Origin: Apostichopus japonicus | Taxonomy: Eukaryota; Echinodermata; Holothuroidea; Aspidochirotida; Stichopodidae | Length of the DNA stretch: 64,000 nucleotides | Direction: 5' to 3' | Assembly (NCBI RefSeq): GCF_037975245.1 | Contig: NC_092580.1 | Span: 34,877,001-34,941,000, forward strand | In this document: in pieces, positions 34,076 through 47,329 of the stretch | Layout: every line of letters begins with the position of its first letter | Numbering within the stretch: the first letter of the stretch is position 1 | Translations under genes and position numbers: made by a program | The notes under the pieces: generated by a model | Told to the model about the DNA's origin: nothing | Seen by the model: the letters and a program-made list of their open reading frames with translations, nothing else | The model's database searches: none

Positions 34076-35330
34076 AGAGGGCTACACCACAAATCAAATA
34101 AAGAGTCACTCTACAACAGATAGACAGCTACATTTAAAAGAGTTACTCAACAATTGAAATATATAAAGAGTTACTCAATGAAGGGCATAAAAAACAACTC
34201 TATGGAGCAATGACAATTACTCTCAGATAGACAGCTACATTTAAAAGAGTTACTCAACAATTGAAATATTTAAAGAGTTACTCAATGAAGGGCATAAAAA
34301 ACAACTCTACGGAGCAATGACAATTACTTTCAGATAGACAGCTACATTTAAAAGAGTTACTTTATTATGGACATACAGTTACTCAAAAAAGGGAACAAAG
34401 AGCAACTTTACAAAGCACAGTTCAAGTTAAATGCAGAATTACTCTTTAAGGATATGTGAGCTACAACACAAAGAAAAAAAATAGTTACTCTATGTGAACT
34501 ATGACATGCAGAAAAGAAAGAGTTACTCCATAAAGATAGGTGAAATATATGACATGCAGAAAAGAGTTACTCTATAGATAAGGATATGTAAACTATGACA
34601 TGCAGAAAAGAGTAACTATATATGTAAAATATGACATGCAGAAAAGAGTTACTATATGTAAACTATGACATGCAGAAAATAAAGAGTTACTCTTTAATGA
34701 TATGTGAACTATGACATGCAGAAAAGAGTAACTATATATGTAAAATATGACATGCAGAAAAGAGTTACTATATGTAAACTATGACATGCAGAAAATAAAG
34801 AGTTACTCTTTAATGATATGTGAACTATGACATGCAGAAAAGAGTAACTATATATGTAAAATATGACATGCAGAAAAGAGTTACTATATGTAAACTATGA
34901 CATGCAGAAAATAAAGAGTTACTCTTTAATGATATGTGAACTATGACATGCAGAAAAGAGTAACTCTATAATGATATGTAAACTATGACATGCAGAAAAG
35001 AGTTCTATATGTAAACTATTACATGCAGAAAGAGTTACTATATATGTAAACTATGACATGCAGAAAATAAAGAGTTACCCTTTAATGATATGTGAACTAT
35101 GACATGCAGAAAAGAGTAACTCTTTAAGGATATATGTAAACTATGACATGCAGAAAAGAAACAGTTACTCTATAAGGATGTGAGTTACGAGTTACAATGA
35201 TGGAGAACTATGAACAGTCAAAATAAGAGCTGCTCTATTAAAAGCATTGCAGAGTAACTCTATACACAAATGGAGAGTTACTGTATGAAGAACAAAGATA
35301 TTTACTCAGATATACAAATAATGCATTATT
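34076..35330. repeat. Degenerate then homogeneous repeats with atgacatgcagaaaagagtt
   Basis: Up to about 34470 there are loosely repeated agagttactc blocks. From 34480 to 35160 units of about 40-60 bp contain aactatgacatgcagaaaag and agttactctttaatgatatg. A block of about 120 bp is repeated three times (34640-34940). It is continuous in style with 31681-32063, which the hAT element interrupts. Confidence 0.85.
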
Positions 35331-36308
35331 AGACAAAAAAATAAAAATCTCTGCTTGGAAAGTATCTGGATTTTTCATAATTATGTATTGATCAACAACA
35401 CACTACTTTATCTTGGTTTTTTCAACACCACGCCTACATCTCCTTACTTTCTAGTCACAAAACACACTTCATTTTTGTATCTAATATATTTTCTTGCATA
35501 CATCACACTCCCTGTATTTTTTAATTTGCACAAACTTAATACACAGAAATGCACATTTTGGGCCATCAATCAAGTGTGCATATGTAGTTTTACAAGTTGC
35601 TTCAGGATTATGATTCTTGCATTTGTTTTGTGATTCTTGAGCAGCTAACTGTGTCACCTAATGGTATTCAATTGAATTAGCTGACACATTTAACTCCTTA
35701 CAAGTTAATATGCAGGTGAAATGTGACACTAATTTGTCTGCTAACCATGCCGCAAGACTTCCAGAACTATGATTTAATTGAAATGCTTCCCATTCTAAGA
35801 GGACTGATATGGTTGTCATGACAACTGACATCCCTCTGTTGCTGCCAGTTGAATTTATGAACAATAGTAACAAGCACAATTGCTCAAGATGTATTCTTCA
35901 ACATAGATTAGTGATGCAACAATAAATAACTTAATTTGGTGATTATATAAGAAGGAGACTTTTGATGGATACTGCCTTCAGCAATGCCCAAAACTGATTA
36001 TGGCAACCCACAGGTATATATACTGAAAAGGCTCCTCTTGGAGAATTATGAAACATCCTTTTTCCAAACATTATAAACCCATCCAGAAGTTTGTTCATGT
36101 GAAACCCTGGCAAACGCCTGATCAATACATTCATGTTTGTGCTCCAAAAGGATGCAAAACAGTTATAATGTTCAAAACAATCTGAAAAAGAAGACAGTAG
36201 AACAAGAGTCTTCTCTTTATAGTTTTACTTAGAACATTTCTTTTTATGTTGGTGGCTCACTGGGGTAAAACATCATACCAGTAAACTAAAATGTTAGACA
36301 GTGCTTAC
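35331..36308. other. Intron sequence with two unrecognised minus-strand open frames
   Basis: Open frames at 35658-35879 and 35943-36134 (minus) have a fairly ordinary amino-acid composition but no family I recognise. They could be relics of an inserted gene or element. There is no evidence of function. Confidence 0.4.
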
Positions 36309-36476
36309 CATTGCTGCTGGAAGTCTTAAGCCAAGGAGTTCAGGGTTACTGGTAGCTGATGGAAGTTTGGGCAGAGATAATTTGGTGTGGACAGAGGAGA
36401 TGGAAGATTGTACCATGGCACCAAAAAGATTCCTTGGAACCACATAGTCCTTATCTGCGGGATTCATAATCAACTT
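36309..36476 (-). CDS. TUBGCP6: TUBGCP6 exon, N-terminal region
   Basis: This 168-nt exon is phase 0 on both sides, with acceptor tttttgcag and donor gtaagca. It encodes KLIMNPADKDYVVPRNLFGA, then MVQSSISSVHTKLSLPKLPS and a last part PELLGLRLPAAM. The [NS]-L-F-G-A-[ML]-V segment followed by a L-x-L-P-x-[LV]-P pattern matches GCP6. The next exon continues with SSPDEGF in frame. Confidence 0.91.
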
Positions 36477-36559
36477 CTGCAAAAAAACAGATGGCGTTTG
36501 ATATTATGGTATTAATATAATAGTTACATCTATAAATATGTACATGAGAATAGGAAGTG

Positions 36560-37020
36560 CATGGTCAAGCTAATGAATAGTTAAAGACATAGTAAGGATT
36601 AAGCATGGTACAGTGAATGGACAGAGAAACATCAACAAATGACAAGGACATGACAGGGACAGTGAATGGTTAAGACATGGAGGGTGATGTAGGATAACAA
36701 TATCGTAGGACTTAGAATGCATGGCAATGACAACATGGTAAGAACAATGAAGGGTGAGATAAAGATAATGAAGACAGGCAACATGTGGTAAAGATAGGTA
36801 TAAACATGGTGAGGACAAAAAGGGCAAAGACATGTTAAGGACTATGGATGGAAAGATATCTGAAGGATAATGAATGTAAAAGATATAGTACAATGAAGGG
36901 GAAAATATATAGTAAGGACAATGATATATAAGCCATAGTACACATAAAGGTAAAGGCATAGTAAGGACAATAACAAGGAAAGTACATGCTAAGGAAAACA
37001 AAGGCAAAATAAATGGAAAC
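36560..37020. repeat. Degenerate AG-rich repeat region
   Basis: Short diverged units such as atggtaaggacaatgaag recur about every 20-40 bp. The overlapping minus-strand open frames are by-products of the skewed composition. Confidence 0.65.
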
Positions 37021-38515
37021 GCTTATCATCAATTAATGTCAACAAAAGTGAATAATCTACCACAGATTGTCTTTATCTTCCTGTAACAATGAGAACATTT
37101 TACCTAATGCTCCTTACCACTTTACCCAAACCAACAAACTCAACAATTTAGTCATTTAAAGGAGACCACTTTGTTTTGGCACTGTCCATAAAAGGTTAGC
37201 TGTAAGTTGTTAGGATTTTCCAATTTGAGAAGTTATTCTGTCCAATAGATTTCTTGCTGAAATGTTGTGTAAATCACAAATACATGCATTAATATTGTAA
37301 ATTTTGTAAGGAGGCCATTGCCCCCTACCTTGGATAATGTTCAGACACTGATTCAGCCCTAGGAGATGTACAGTTGTCTGCTACAGAAAGTGACAACATC
37401 TATAACAAGAATGACCAAAGGCTGTTTATGGGTACTCTGACAATAAGGTGTTCATCAAGAGTGACAGCCTTCAGTATTGATTGTAATCCAACCAGTGGTT
37501 GATAAAGTCTCTTCATATGTTTTAATGCCAATTTATCCAGCCAGTTATCAACATAAGGCAGATTCATGACTGCTATTTTAGTTTCACAAAGAAGACCTTG
37601 CCCAGCCTGCATAGGAATTGAAATAGTTCTATGATTCTGTCAAGAAAAGGAAGAATAACAGCTATACCTGGACATTAAAAGGAGTAATAACTAATTACAA
37701 GATAATTGGGATCACTTTTCCTCACACGTTATAGCTAGATTAAGTGCAAACTTTCTAGAAATATGATATTTCCACTAAAAACAGATTTGACTATTAGAAG
37801 CTCTATTGTAAAATATTGTAAAAGTAAAACCAGAGAGGATCTTCACAAAGATTCATCCATTGTTCCCATTAGTGCAACCCTTTGGCATGTGTGGAATACT
37901 TATACTAATAATTACAACCACTTTCCAAACTGGCAATGACCACTCAGTGGTAAACTATGCTGCCATTTCTGTACTGAAGCTCCCTGCTATTGGAGAGGAG
38001 TGTGTACAACATGTATAGGAGACATGTATGGGCAGATTATAGTTAATAAGACTATTGCAGATTAAATATTCACATACTTGCTATGTTGTAGCTGGTGGTC
38101 ATATTTACAATTATTTATCAATCATATTTAAGTAGATGTGACAGGGCCAAGTACAATGTTCATTTTTTGGTTTCTTGCAATGATGGTATTGGAAGGAGTA
38201 TAGGATGGATATCTCATTGCCATAGGAAAGACTTACAGTACACCACCAGACCAGTGTGCATAAGCAATCAATGGGGATAAACTGCAGAGGCTCCAAGTTG
38301 TATTCCTTGTAACTCTCACTAGTAATATAATAGGTTTCTCACATTAAACTTCAATGAATATTGTAGTATTATCCAAATGAGGACTAAAGGGTTGTATAGC
38401 ATGCCACAGTTATTATTAACAGTTAACTACACTAATGCCATCCAGATATTTGCAATTTATGTCCAAAGTTTAAAACATAAATAAAGCTGCAAATGTCATA
38501 TAAAATATTTTGTAC
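37021..38515. other. Intron sequence with one unrecognised minus-strand open frame
   Basis: The open frame at 37400-37612 (minus, 70 codons) begins MQAGQGLLCETKIAVMNLPY and has a protein-like composition, but I cannot assign a family. It does not match GCP6 at this position, since exons 53653-53799 and 36309-36476 already join in frame. The rest shows nothing. Confidence 0.4.
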
Positions 38516-38905
38516 CTTAAACATAGAAGGACCTATCATGTTTTGATGGAAGAATTCTAAAATGTATTTTGAATAAGCTGTACAGTGTATATCTTTCTTA
38601 TTTTTGAGACTTTTCAAATTACGCATGCTTAACTTAGTAGTGGTGAATCAGTTCAAAGGATTTTTTGGAAGTAGAGATATTTTTGATGGAAGCAGAGAAC
38701 TCTAAAATATGTTTTGAATAAGCTGTACATCCCATATCTTTCTCATTTTGAGGCTTTTCAAATTATGCATGCTTAGCTTAGCAGTGGTGTATCAGTTCAA
38801 AGGAATTTTTGAAGTAGAGATATTTTTGATGGAAGCAGAGAATTCTAAAATGTCTATATCTGTCTTAGTTTTGAGACTCTTCAAATGACGCATGCTTAAC
38901 TTTAA
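38515..38905. repeat. About 128-bp tandem repeat, 3 copies
   Basis: Diverged copies contain tttttgatggaagcagagaa, ttctaaaatgtattttgaat and aagctgtaca. Confidence 0.85.
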
Positions 38906-40655
38906 CACGAGAAGTACGTAGAAATTCCATTGTTATTGTTTGGCGTTCGCTGTACACTCTGCAGAATGATGTCACACAGTGACCTGCACTTTCATGAGCT
39001 TTTAGCATCACGTTTCTGGTCAGTGAGAATCTGCTAACTTTGACATCAAATTTCTTTAAATGACTGTCTCTTTCGACTAAAAGGGAACCACAGTATTGTT
39101 TGTGTACTAAAATAATTTATTACCATGAGCCTAAAAACAAGAATTTTTGCCTCCAGCTATGCATTTTAAGAGAAAACACAAATTATGAGGTAAATGCTAC
39201 AAGTAGTCATCTGCATATAATTTCTGACCTCAATTCAAGACTTACTGCTTATTTAAACAGTACCTTGACATTGCACCTGCAAATTTTGAACGATATTTAA
39301 TGAAATACAGGATTATTCACCCAACAATTAATTCACCAAAACTGTATTTTAGCTGTCGTTGTTGTCATACTTGTAAATAAGTGTTTTTCTGACTATTTTT
39401 AGGTTCCTACTGTCAACTACAGAAATAGTATTTTATTTTTAAACAAATTCAACATTTGACACTTTGAGTATATAGAATTGGCATCATGTTCATACACAAG
39501 ATAATCATAAAGAAATGATCATATACAAAAGGAATCTTTTATGTCAATGTTCAGCTCCTTTCTTCTGGGGTGGGGATGTGACCATAAGTTATTATCTGAG
39601 AGAAGCTTGTGCAATTCAAGCATTTCCATAGTGAAGGGAAATTCTAGAAGAACATTTAACAACAATTATGATTTTAGTATAAATCGCAGGTAAGATGAAT
39701 ATTGAATGAAATATGCATGCTCGGATACCAATGTTAACACATCCTGTTGTTTGGGATATAACTATATCTCTATGGTGATGTGAAAACTTTCACCGATTGC
39801 TGCCCATGGGGAGTGCTACAGCTCAATTACTGAAATTTCTTTGAAATAACTGACAGCTGGTTAGACAGCTCCCTTTACAAATTGATCAGAAAGATTGATA
39901 TTATAAAGGTCACAACAATAAGCTGATTAACAAAACGACACATCTTGTACACACAAAACTATTTCAAGTGTATTGCCATAATTGATGAAATCTTTGAGAT
40001 CCATAGCAGTATCTCATGAGCAACAGTGTAACTGTTAGGAGCTTTGATATATTTCCAATAGGTCAACTTCTACTTTCCAACTTCATATTACTTCACTTAT
40101 TATTTGTTTTTAATATTTAATGTATTGATATCAGTTGTACTTGTCCATATCCATGAAACTTTGCTTTAAGCTTTCGATGATAACTATGACACAGAAGCAA
40201 CGAGAAACTAATTAGAAAAGACAAATGAATAAATTAATATATAAAGATAAAAAGAAGGAACAGTTGACTGACTATGGTTCTGGCTTAATGAGCATATTTT
40301 ATTGTCTATTATCAGAAATAAAATGCTGTCTGGAGAGAGAGAGAGAGTCTTTTCACCACATTGTACTACTGTTCCAGACCTCAATGGCTCAAGGCTAAGA
40401 GGCCAGTTAATATAAAGGAAGCAAGAGAGGAATGAAGGCTGAGAAATGGATCAATTAACAGTGCATGACCAGAAGGGAATTAAATGAGGGCTGACCTTCA
40501 GTAAAGGGTAACCACTAGTAATGTTTGTGTTGCATGCATGACAGTAAATTCATGGGTGCTCTTTTGGTTAAGAGCTTTTCAAACTATATAAACAGAAATG
40601 GTGATATTATAGGTTTCCGCATGTGTAGATACCAGGGGTTTGCATTACAAGCAGT
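38906..40655. other. Intron sequence without recognised feature
   Basis: AT-rich, with a short GA run at 40338-40348. No coding similarity seen. Confidence 0.55.
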
Positions 40656-40659
40656 GATT

Positions 40660-40865
40660 GTAACTCCATAGCATTGGTTCCTACCACAAACTGCTGATTT
40701 ATTATGATCCAGAAGTGACATATAACTCCACAGCATTGGTTCCTACCATACAGCTGCTGATTTATCATGATCCAGCAGTGACATATAACTCCACAGCATT
40801 AGTTCCTACCACACAGCTGCTGATTTATCACGATCCAGCAGTGACATACAGTATAACTCCACAGC
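40660..40865. repeat. 63-bp tandem array, left part (3 copies)
   Basis: Units contain gcattggttcctaccacaca, gctgctgatttatcatgatc and cagcagtgacatataactcc. The array is interrupted at tccacagc by the hAT-like element and resumes at 42092. Confidence 0.93.
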
Positions 40866-42091
40866 CAGGGGCGGCGATCTGTTTCAAATATTGGGGGGGA
40901 TATTTGCTTGGATGCGGGCGAATTACTATCAAAGCGGAGCGCCACCATTGGTTGGCGCGCAGCGTACAAGAAAATTTTTGGTTTTGATAGCCCCCCAGAT
41001 CACCGGAAATGGCACTTCTCGGGCTTGAAAATGACCAACCAGATGTACACTTTTGCCTGAGAACCAAGTTTTTCCTAATAGTTTTTTTTTTCATTCATAA
41101 ACTTTTTTCAAGATTGTCACCAGTCACACATCATGTTCGACCTCATTGCATCTCCTGTGGATCATTGCTTTTGTAGGTAATTCTACGTAACGCCCCACAA
41201 TACCCGTCAGCCCCACTTTTCAAGGTTTTAAGCCCATTATTTGTTCAGAATTTGAATAATAAATTCACTTCAAAACATACCCATGATGTTGCACAAAATT
41301 TCATCTAATGGACAACCAATATAGAAAAACCCCCCTCAACCCCTAACAGACCGGTCAAAATTGCACGAGTAGAAGGAAGTACGATGAAGAATGTTGGTCA
41401 AGGAATTTTCGAAAATTCAGACACAGTTAAATTATTGGTGTACAAATATTAAAACCTCTTATAACGGCTACTATAAAACTTCGATATCATAGAAAATATC
41501 CAAAAAATATGATCGAGGGGGGAGGGCGGTCTCCCCCTTCACCCCCTCCCGCCGTTGGCTAGGCACCTGCGGTTAGAAATCTTGTAAGAAACAGGCCAAA
41601 TGGAAACCCAGTGAACCCATATCGATGTGGATCATATATATGATTTTACGTACTTACACTCATACACAAGATGCAAACCAAATTTCATTACGGATGCGGT
41701 CCATCTAGCTATTCATTTCGAGAGAAAAAAAGTAAAAACTACTTTCGGTCATATATAGTAACACATTGTGACACGGTTAGACAGGCGCCTTGCGAGGAAT
41801 TTGCCAAGGGAGGGGCAAAGCTTGTACCCAGACTTTCTAATTGTAGCGCCACCATAAGTTGGCGCGAAAATGCCTCCCAGATCGCTGGAAATGGCACTTC
41901 CCAGGCCTTGTAAGTTGCATCTAAGCATTTTCTATTTTGAAATTACTAGCGATATCATAAAAAAATACAAAACATATGCTTAAAAAAACTATGCCACCAA
42001 ATATTGGGGGGGGATATTAGATACTATATCCCCCCACCTAAAATATTGGGGGGGACATGTCCCCCCGTCCCCCCCATGATCGCCGCCCATG
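40866..42091. mobile_element. Non-autonomous hAT-like DNA transposon, 1.23 kb
   Basis: Termini caggggcggcgatc and gatcgccgcccatg are inverted repeats with one mismatch near the tip, followed by G- and C-runs. The 8-bp duplication tccacagc lies at 40858-40865 and 42092-42099 and is itself part of the host 63-bp unit. The interior shares gcggagcgccaccattggtt and following sequence with the element at 32135-34067, so both belong to one family. No transposase frame. Confidence 0.88.
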
Positions 42092-44690
42092 TCCACAGCA
42101 TTGGTTCCTACCACACAGCTGCTGATTTATCATGATCCAGCATTGACATATAACTCCACAGCATTGGTTCCTACCACACAACTGCTGATTTATCATGATC
42201 CAGCAGTGACATATAACTCCATAGCATTGGTTCCTACCACACAGCTGCTGATTTATCATGATCCAGCAGTGACATATAACTCCATAGCATTGGTTCCTAC
42301 CACACAGCTGCTGATTTATCATGATCCAGCAGTGACATATAACTCCACAGTATTGGTTCCTACCACACAACTGCTGATTTATCATGATCCAGCAGTGACA
42401 TATAACTCCATAGCATTGGTTCCTACCACACAGCTGCTGATTTATCATGATCCAGCAGTGACATATGACCCATAGCATTGGTTCCTACCACACAGCTGCT
42501 GATTTATCATGATCCAGCAGTGACATATAACTCCATAGCATTGGTTCCTACCAACAGCTGCTGATTTATCATGATCCAGCAGTGACATATAACTCCATAG
42601 CATTGGTTCCTACCACACAGCTGCTGATTTATCATGATCCAGCAGTGACATATAACTCCATAGCATTGGTTCCTACCAACAGCTGCTGATTTATCATGAT
42701 CCAGCAGTGACATATAACTCCATAGCATTGGTTCCTACCACACAGCTGCTGATTTATCATGATCCAGCAGTGACATATGACCCATAGCATTGGTTCCTAC
42801 CACACAGCTGCTGATTTATCATGATCCAGCAGTGACATATAACTCCATAGCATTGGTTCCTACCAACAGCTGCTGATTTATCATGATCCAGCAGTGACAT
42901 ATAACTCTATAACTCTACAGCATTGGTTCCTACCACACAGCTGCTGATTTATCATGATCCAGCAGTGACATATAACTCCATAGCATTGGTTCCTACCACA
43001 CAGCTGCTGATTTATCATGATCAAGCAGTGACATATAACTGGACAGCATTAGTTCCTACCACACAGCTGCTGATTTATCATGATCAGCAGTGACATATAA
43101 CTCCATAGCATTGGTTCCTACCAACAGCTGCTGATTTATCATGATCCAGCAGTGACATATAACTCTATAACTCTACAGCATTGGTTCCTACCACACAGCT
43201 GCTGATTTATCATGATCCAGCAGTGACATATAACTCCATAGCATTGGTTCCTACCACACAGCTGCTGATTTATCATGATCAAGCAGTGACATATAACTGG
43301 ACAGCATTAGTTCCTACCACACAGCTGCTGATTTATCATGATCAGCAGTGACATATAACTCCATAGCATTGGTTCCTACCAAACAGCTGCTGATTTATCA
43401 TGATCCAGCAGTGACATATAACTCCATAGCATTGGTTCCTACCAACAGCTGCTGATTTATCATGATCCAGCAGTGACATATAACTCTATAACTCTACAGC
43501 ATTGGTTCCTACCACACAGCTGCTGATTTATCATGATCCAGCAGTGACATATAACTCCATAGCATTGGTTCCTACCACACAGCTGCTGATTTATCATGAT
43601 CAAGCAGTGACATATAACTGGACAGCATTAGTTCCTACCACACAGCTGCTGATTTATCATGATCAGCAGTGACATAAAACTCCACAGTATTGGTTCCTAC
43701 CAAACAGCTGCTGATTTATCATAGTCCAGCATTGACATATAACTCCATAGCATTGGTTCCTGCCAAACAGCTGCTGATTTATCATGATCCAGCAGTGACA
43801 TATAACTCCATAGCATTGGTTCCTACCACACAGCTGCTGATTTATCATGATCCAGCAGTGACATATAACTCCATAGCATTGGTTCCTACCAAACAGCTGC
43901 TGATTTATCATGATCCAGCAGTGACATATAACTCCATAGCATTGGTTCCTACCACACAGCTGCTGATTTATCATGATCCAGCAGTGACATATAACTCCAT
44001 AGCATTGGTTCCTACCACACAGCTGCTGATTTATCATGATCCAGCAGTGACATATAACTCCATAGCATTGGTTCATACCACACAGCTGCTGATTTATCAT
44101 GATCCAGCAGTGACATATAACTCCACAGCATTGGTTCAAACCACACAGCTGCTGATTTATCATGATCCAGCAGTGACATATAACTCCATAGCATTGGTTC
44201 CTACCAAACAGCTGCTGATTTATCATGATCCAGCAGTGACATATAACTCCATAGCATTGGTTCCTACCACACAGCTGCTGATTTATCATGATCCAGCAGT
44301 GACATATAACTCCGTAGCATTGGTTCCTACCACACAGCTGCTGATTTATCATGGTCCAGCAGTGACATATAACTCCATAGCATTGGTTCCTGCCAAACAG
44401 CTGCTGATTTATCATGATCCAGCAGTGACATATAACTCCATAGCATTGGTTCAAACCACACAGCTGCTGATTTATCATGATCCAGCAGTGACATATAACT
44501 CCATAGCATTGGTTCCTACCACACAGCTACTAATTTATCATGATCCAGCAGTGATACATAACTCCACAGAATTGGTTCCTACCACACAGCTGCTGATTTA
44601 TCATGATCCAGCAGTGACATATAAATCCACAGCATTGGTTCCTACCACACAGCTGCTGATTTATTATAATCCTGTTTCTTCATCTGGCAG
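42092..44690. repeat. 63-bp tandem array, right part (about 41 copies)
   Basis: Same unit as 40660-40865. Around 42848-43680 a higher-order block is repeated with ataactctataactctacag at about 42897, 43157 and 43479, and with ataactggacagcattag. Because 63 is a multiple of three, both strands have open frames of 21-residue repeats that are not genes. Confidence 0.97.
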
Positions 44691-44849
44691 CAACTTTACT
44701 CCCTAGTAACCTGTCAACTTGTTTTAGTCAGTTCTTATCATATGACAAACTATAATACTGTATTATGACATGTCAACAAATCACATCTCAATACTTTGAC
44801 AGCAGGAACAAAGTTTCATATGTGCTTCTTTCCCTTGACATGTGTATGG

Positions 44850-45280
44850 GATTAATATATGTTAATGGTGTACAAGAATAGGACACTTAACAGGAGGAAT
44901 ACAGGTAAAGTAATACATGGTAATAGTGTGAGAGTATATACAACACTACTAAGGGAAGAATACTTTTTCATGTTTGCTAACAATAGTTGTACCAGAGGTA
45001 ATTGTCTTAAACTCCAAAAGTCACATAGTAGGATTAATATTCGGCATAACTTTTTTTCTAATATGGTTGTGAATGAGTGGAGCGGTTTGCCTGAGAAGGT
45101 TGTACTTGCAAGTAGTGTCAATGGGTTTAAGAATGCTTTGGACAAGCACTTTAAGCATTGTAATCGGGTCTGAGTGTTTGTGTCTTCAGTTTTTTTTATC
45201 TCTCTATAGGGTCCTTGATGGGGACTTACTGTAAGTGTCCCTCCTGATCCTTTTTTTCTACTAAACTAAACTAAACTAAA
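44850..45280 (+). mobile_element. Non-LTR retrotransposon 3' end
   Basis: A 104-codon frame (44859-45173) ends with RINIRHNFFSNMVVNEWSGL, PEKVVLASSVNGFKNALDKH and a stop. R-x-x-F-F-[ST]-x-R/M-V-V-N-x-W-N/S-x-L-P-x-x-V-V-x-A-x-S-V-N-x-F-K-N is the usual C-terminal tail of CR1/L2/Jockey-like polyproteins. It is followed by a short 3' untranslated part and a tail of four ctaaa units (45261-45280). It is strongly 5' truncated. Confidence 0.75.
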
Positions 45281-45477
45281 CTAATACGTGATCTGGGCAG
45301 TCCTATTATTTTATCTTGTTCAGTTTTGTGGTAACTAGTGCATTCCAACAGAGGCTAGTCTTTCAGTTAATTAATTAATTAATACTCATTTGAAGTTTTA
45401 ACTTGCTCTTCTAACCTTCTTGACCGGTTATTGTCCTGTGATTTGTATTCTTAGCTTCCATTATGCTATGAGCTCAA
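45132..45477. repeat. Segment duplicated in tandem, copy 1
   Basis: This segment contains the retrotransposon tail from aatgctttggacaagc onward and 197 bp of host sequence to gagctcaa. Copy 2 begins at 45483 and is split by the DIRS-like element, resuming at 53032 and ending at 53237. The host part (45281-45477 versus 53041-53237) looks identical. Confidence 0.9.
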
Positions 45478-45656
45478 TGCTCAATGCTTTGGACAAGCAC
45501 TTTAAGCATTGTAATCGGGTCTGAGTGTTTGTGTCTTCAGTTTTTTTTCTCTCTCTATAGGGTCCTTGATGGGGACTTACTGTAAGTGTCCCTCCTGATC
45601 CTTTTTTTCTACTAAACATTCCAAAACTTACTGGTTTGGATATTTACGAGTGACGA

Positions 45657-45771
45657 GCTTACCTGTCTCCTCACAACCTCATTCTACCGTGCCTATAAAG
45701 TCCTGGTAAAATAATAACACTGTGCGCCCTCTATGACCGAACCCCCCCCTCGGTCACTCCTCACTACTCAT
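45657..45771. repeat. DIRS inverted terminal repeat, left
   Basis: 115 bp, apparently the exact reverse complement of 52901-53015, including the eight-base C-run. It starts gcttacctgtctcctcacaa and ends ctcactactcat. Confidence 0.92.
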
Positions 45772-46228
45772 GAGACCACTCCTTAAAAGTGGCCTCACGG
45801 TCACCGAAATAGGGGTGGCCAGAATCCTCTGGCCACCCCCAAGGACTCCCGTCGACTAAACTTCTCAAAGGTGAGCCCTTAACAAAAGGCACTGATGCCT
45901 TCCTAGCAGGGAGAGTGTAATCCTCCCCGCCGCAGCGGGTAAGGGGGGGGACACTCTCCTGAGCCCTGCAGGCGAAACTACCCCTTTTTCCTAACAAGGA
46001 GCCTCATCCTGTAAAGGCCCAACACTTGCTAACCCTAAGACAACTTAGGTGAGTACGCATATGAAAAACACAGGGTGCAAAGTTACCCTCACCGATAGAC
46101 CTGGCCGGTGACTCTTAGTAGTTGTTGGCTCTGTCTATCTGGTGTTGTGCTTGGAGTCGTGAGCCTAGTCGAACGACTGCTCCCCTGTCCGGCTGTGTCC
46201 CACCCCCTCGGGGGAGGGAGGCGGGAAT

Positions 46229-46320
46229 GGAGACAGGTAAGCTCGTCACTCGTAAATATCCAAACCAGTAAGTTTTGGAATATTTACTTCGCTCCTCGCT
46301 TACCTGTCTCCTCACAACCT
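46229..46320. repeat. DIRS internal complementary region
   Basis: Bases 46229-46281 are the reverse complement of the element's left 53 nt (45618-45670), and 46282-46320 are the reverse complement of its right 39 nt (52993-53031), directly abutting. In DIRS1 this region is the template that aligns both ends when the circular intermediate is formed. It also fixes the element's ends to the base. Confidence 0.93.
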
Positions 46321-46427
46321 TAGCACCGAGTGGCACTGCCCGATGGTGGGAGGCCCGAGGGGTGGGACCAAGTACCAACCGGACCTCGCATCGCCGAGCT
46401 ACTAAAAGCTGCCTCGGCGTGTAGAGT

Positions 46428-46560
46428 GTCAGGTAAGTAACAGGCGACGAACGTAGTTGGTGTTTTCCACGCTGCCACCTTGAGGATGTCCTGTATCGGG
46501 ATACCGGCAGAGAGAGCTGTGGAAGCCGAGGCCCCACTGATGTTGTGATCTCTTGGCCGG
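46428..46560 (-). pseudogene. DIRS tyrosine recombinase, C-terminal fragment
   Basis: In one minus frame the sequence reads RDHNISGASASTALSAGIPI then QDILKVAAWKTPTTFVACYL. A-S-x-[AS]-x-x-x-G-[IV]-x-x-x-D-I-[LM]-x-x-A-x-W-x-x-x-x-T-F-x-x-x-Y-L is the recombinase end that carries the last histidine/tryptophan box and the nucleophilic tyrosine. Flanking frames are closed within a short distance, so the gene is decayed. Confidence 0.75.
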
Positions 46561-47329
46561 GTATCCCCCCATCGTGAACGGGCGGATCATCTCTACTAGC
46601 CATCGGGATAGGGTATCCTTGGCGGCTGCTGTTTAAGGTGGTCATGGCAGGATGAAAAGGGAGGTTGTTTGTCTCAACTTCTCTGTCCTGTTTAAGTACC
46701 ACTTCAGTGCCCTGACTGGGCACCATCGCTTGTCCTCAGCCACTGATGAAAGGGTTTTGATTTCCGGAAAGAAAATGTCCCCGGGCAAGAAAGTCAAGGC
46801 TCGGTTCTTGGCAATAAGGGACGGGTCTGGAACCGTCCTCGCCCCATGGCCCTCGAATCTGATGTGGTTCTGTTTGGTTGTTAGGGCTTGGAGGTAACTC
46901 CTTCACGCTGACGCTACCGCAATGACGAAGAGTGTTTTCTTTGTAAGAGCAGCCAGGGGAGCGTTCCCCGTTGCTTCGTACAGCGGCCCTGCCAGGGCAT
47001 GCAGCACTGCTGAGAGCCCCGCAGAGGGGGCTAACTGTCTGACTCGTGGACGGCGATTAGCCATGCCTTTGGTGAGCTGGTCAATGTCTGGGCTAATGCC
47101 CAGCGTGGAGCCGTCTGGAAAACCAGACGTCCCCGTCTGGGGCCTGCGTGTGGGACCTGCGGCCTGGGACCCGGGGTCCGGAGGGAGCCACTAGGATGAA
47201 TTTACCCTTGGAGCTGCGAATCTTCCTCAGTATCTGGCTGATCATGCCAAAGGGGGGGGAAGAATTTAAACCTCTGGTCCGCCTCAAGGCAGGGACCTGG
47301 CGCTATGTGGAAGGCTGCAGGTGGGACCG

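Noticed and set aside
36570-37032. Hydrophobic 145-codon minus frame suggesting a membrane protein
   Set aside because: It reads through degenerate AG-rich repeats on the opposite strand; hydrophobicity is due to pyrimidine-rich codons.
43663-44706. Open frames of 271 and 338 codons in the 63-bp array
   Set aside because: Same cause: 63-bp period, intron position, open on both strands.
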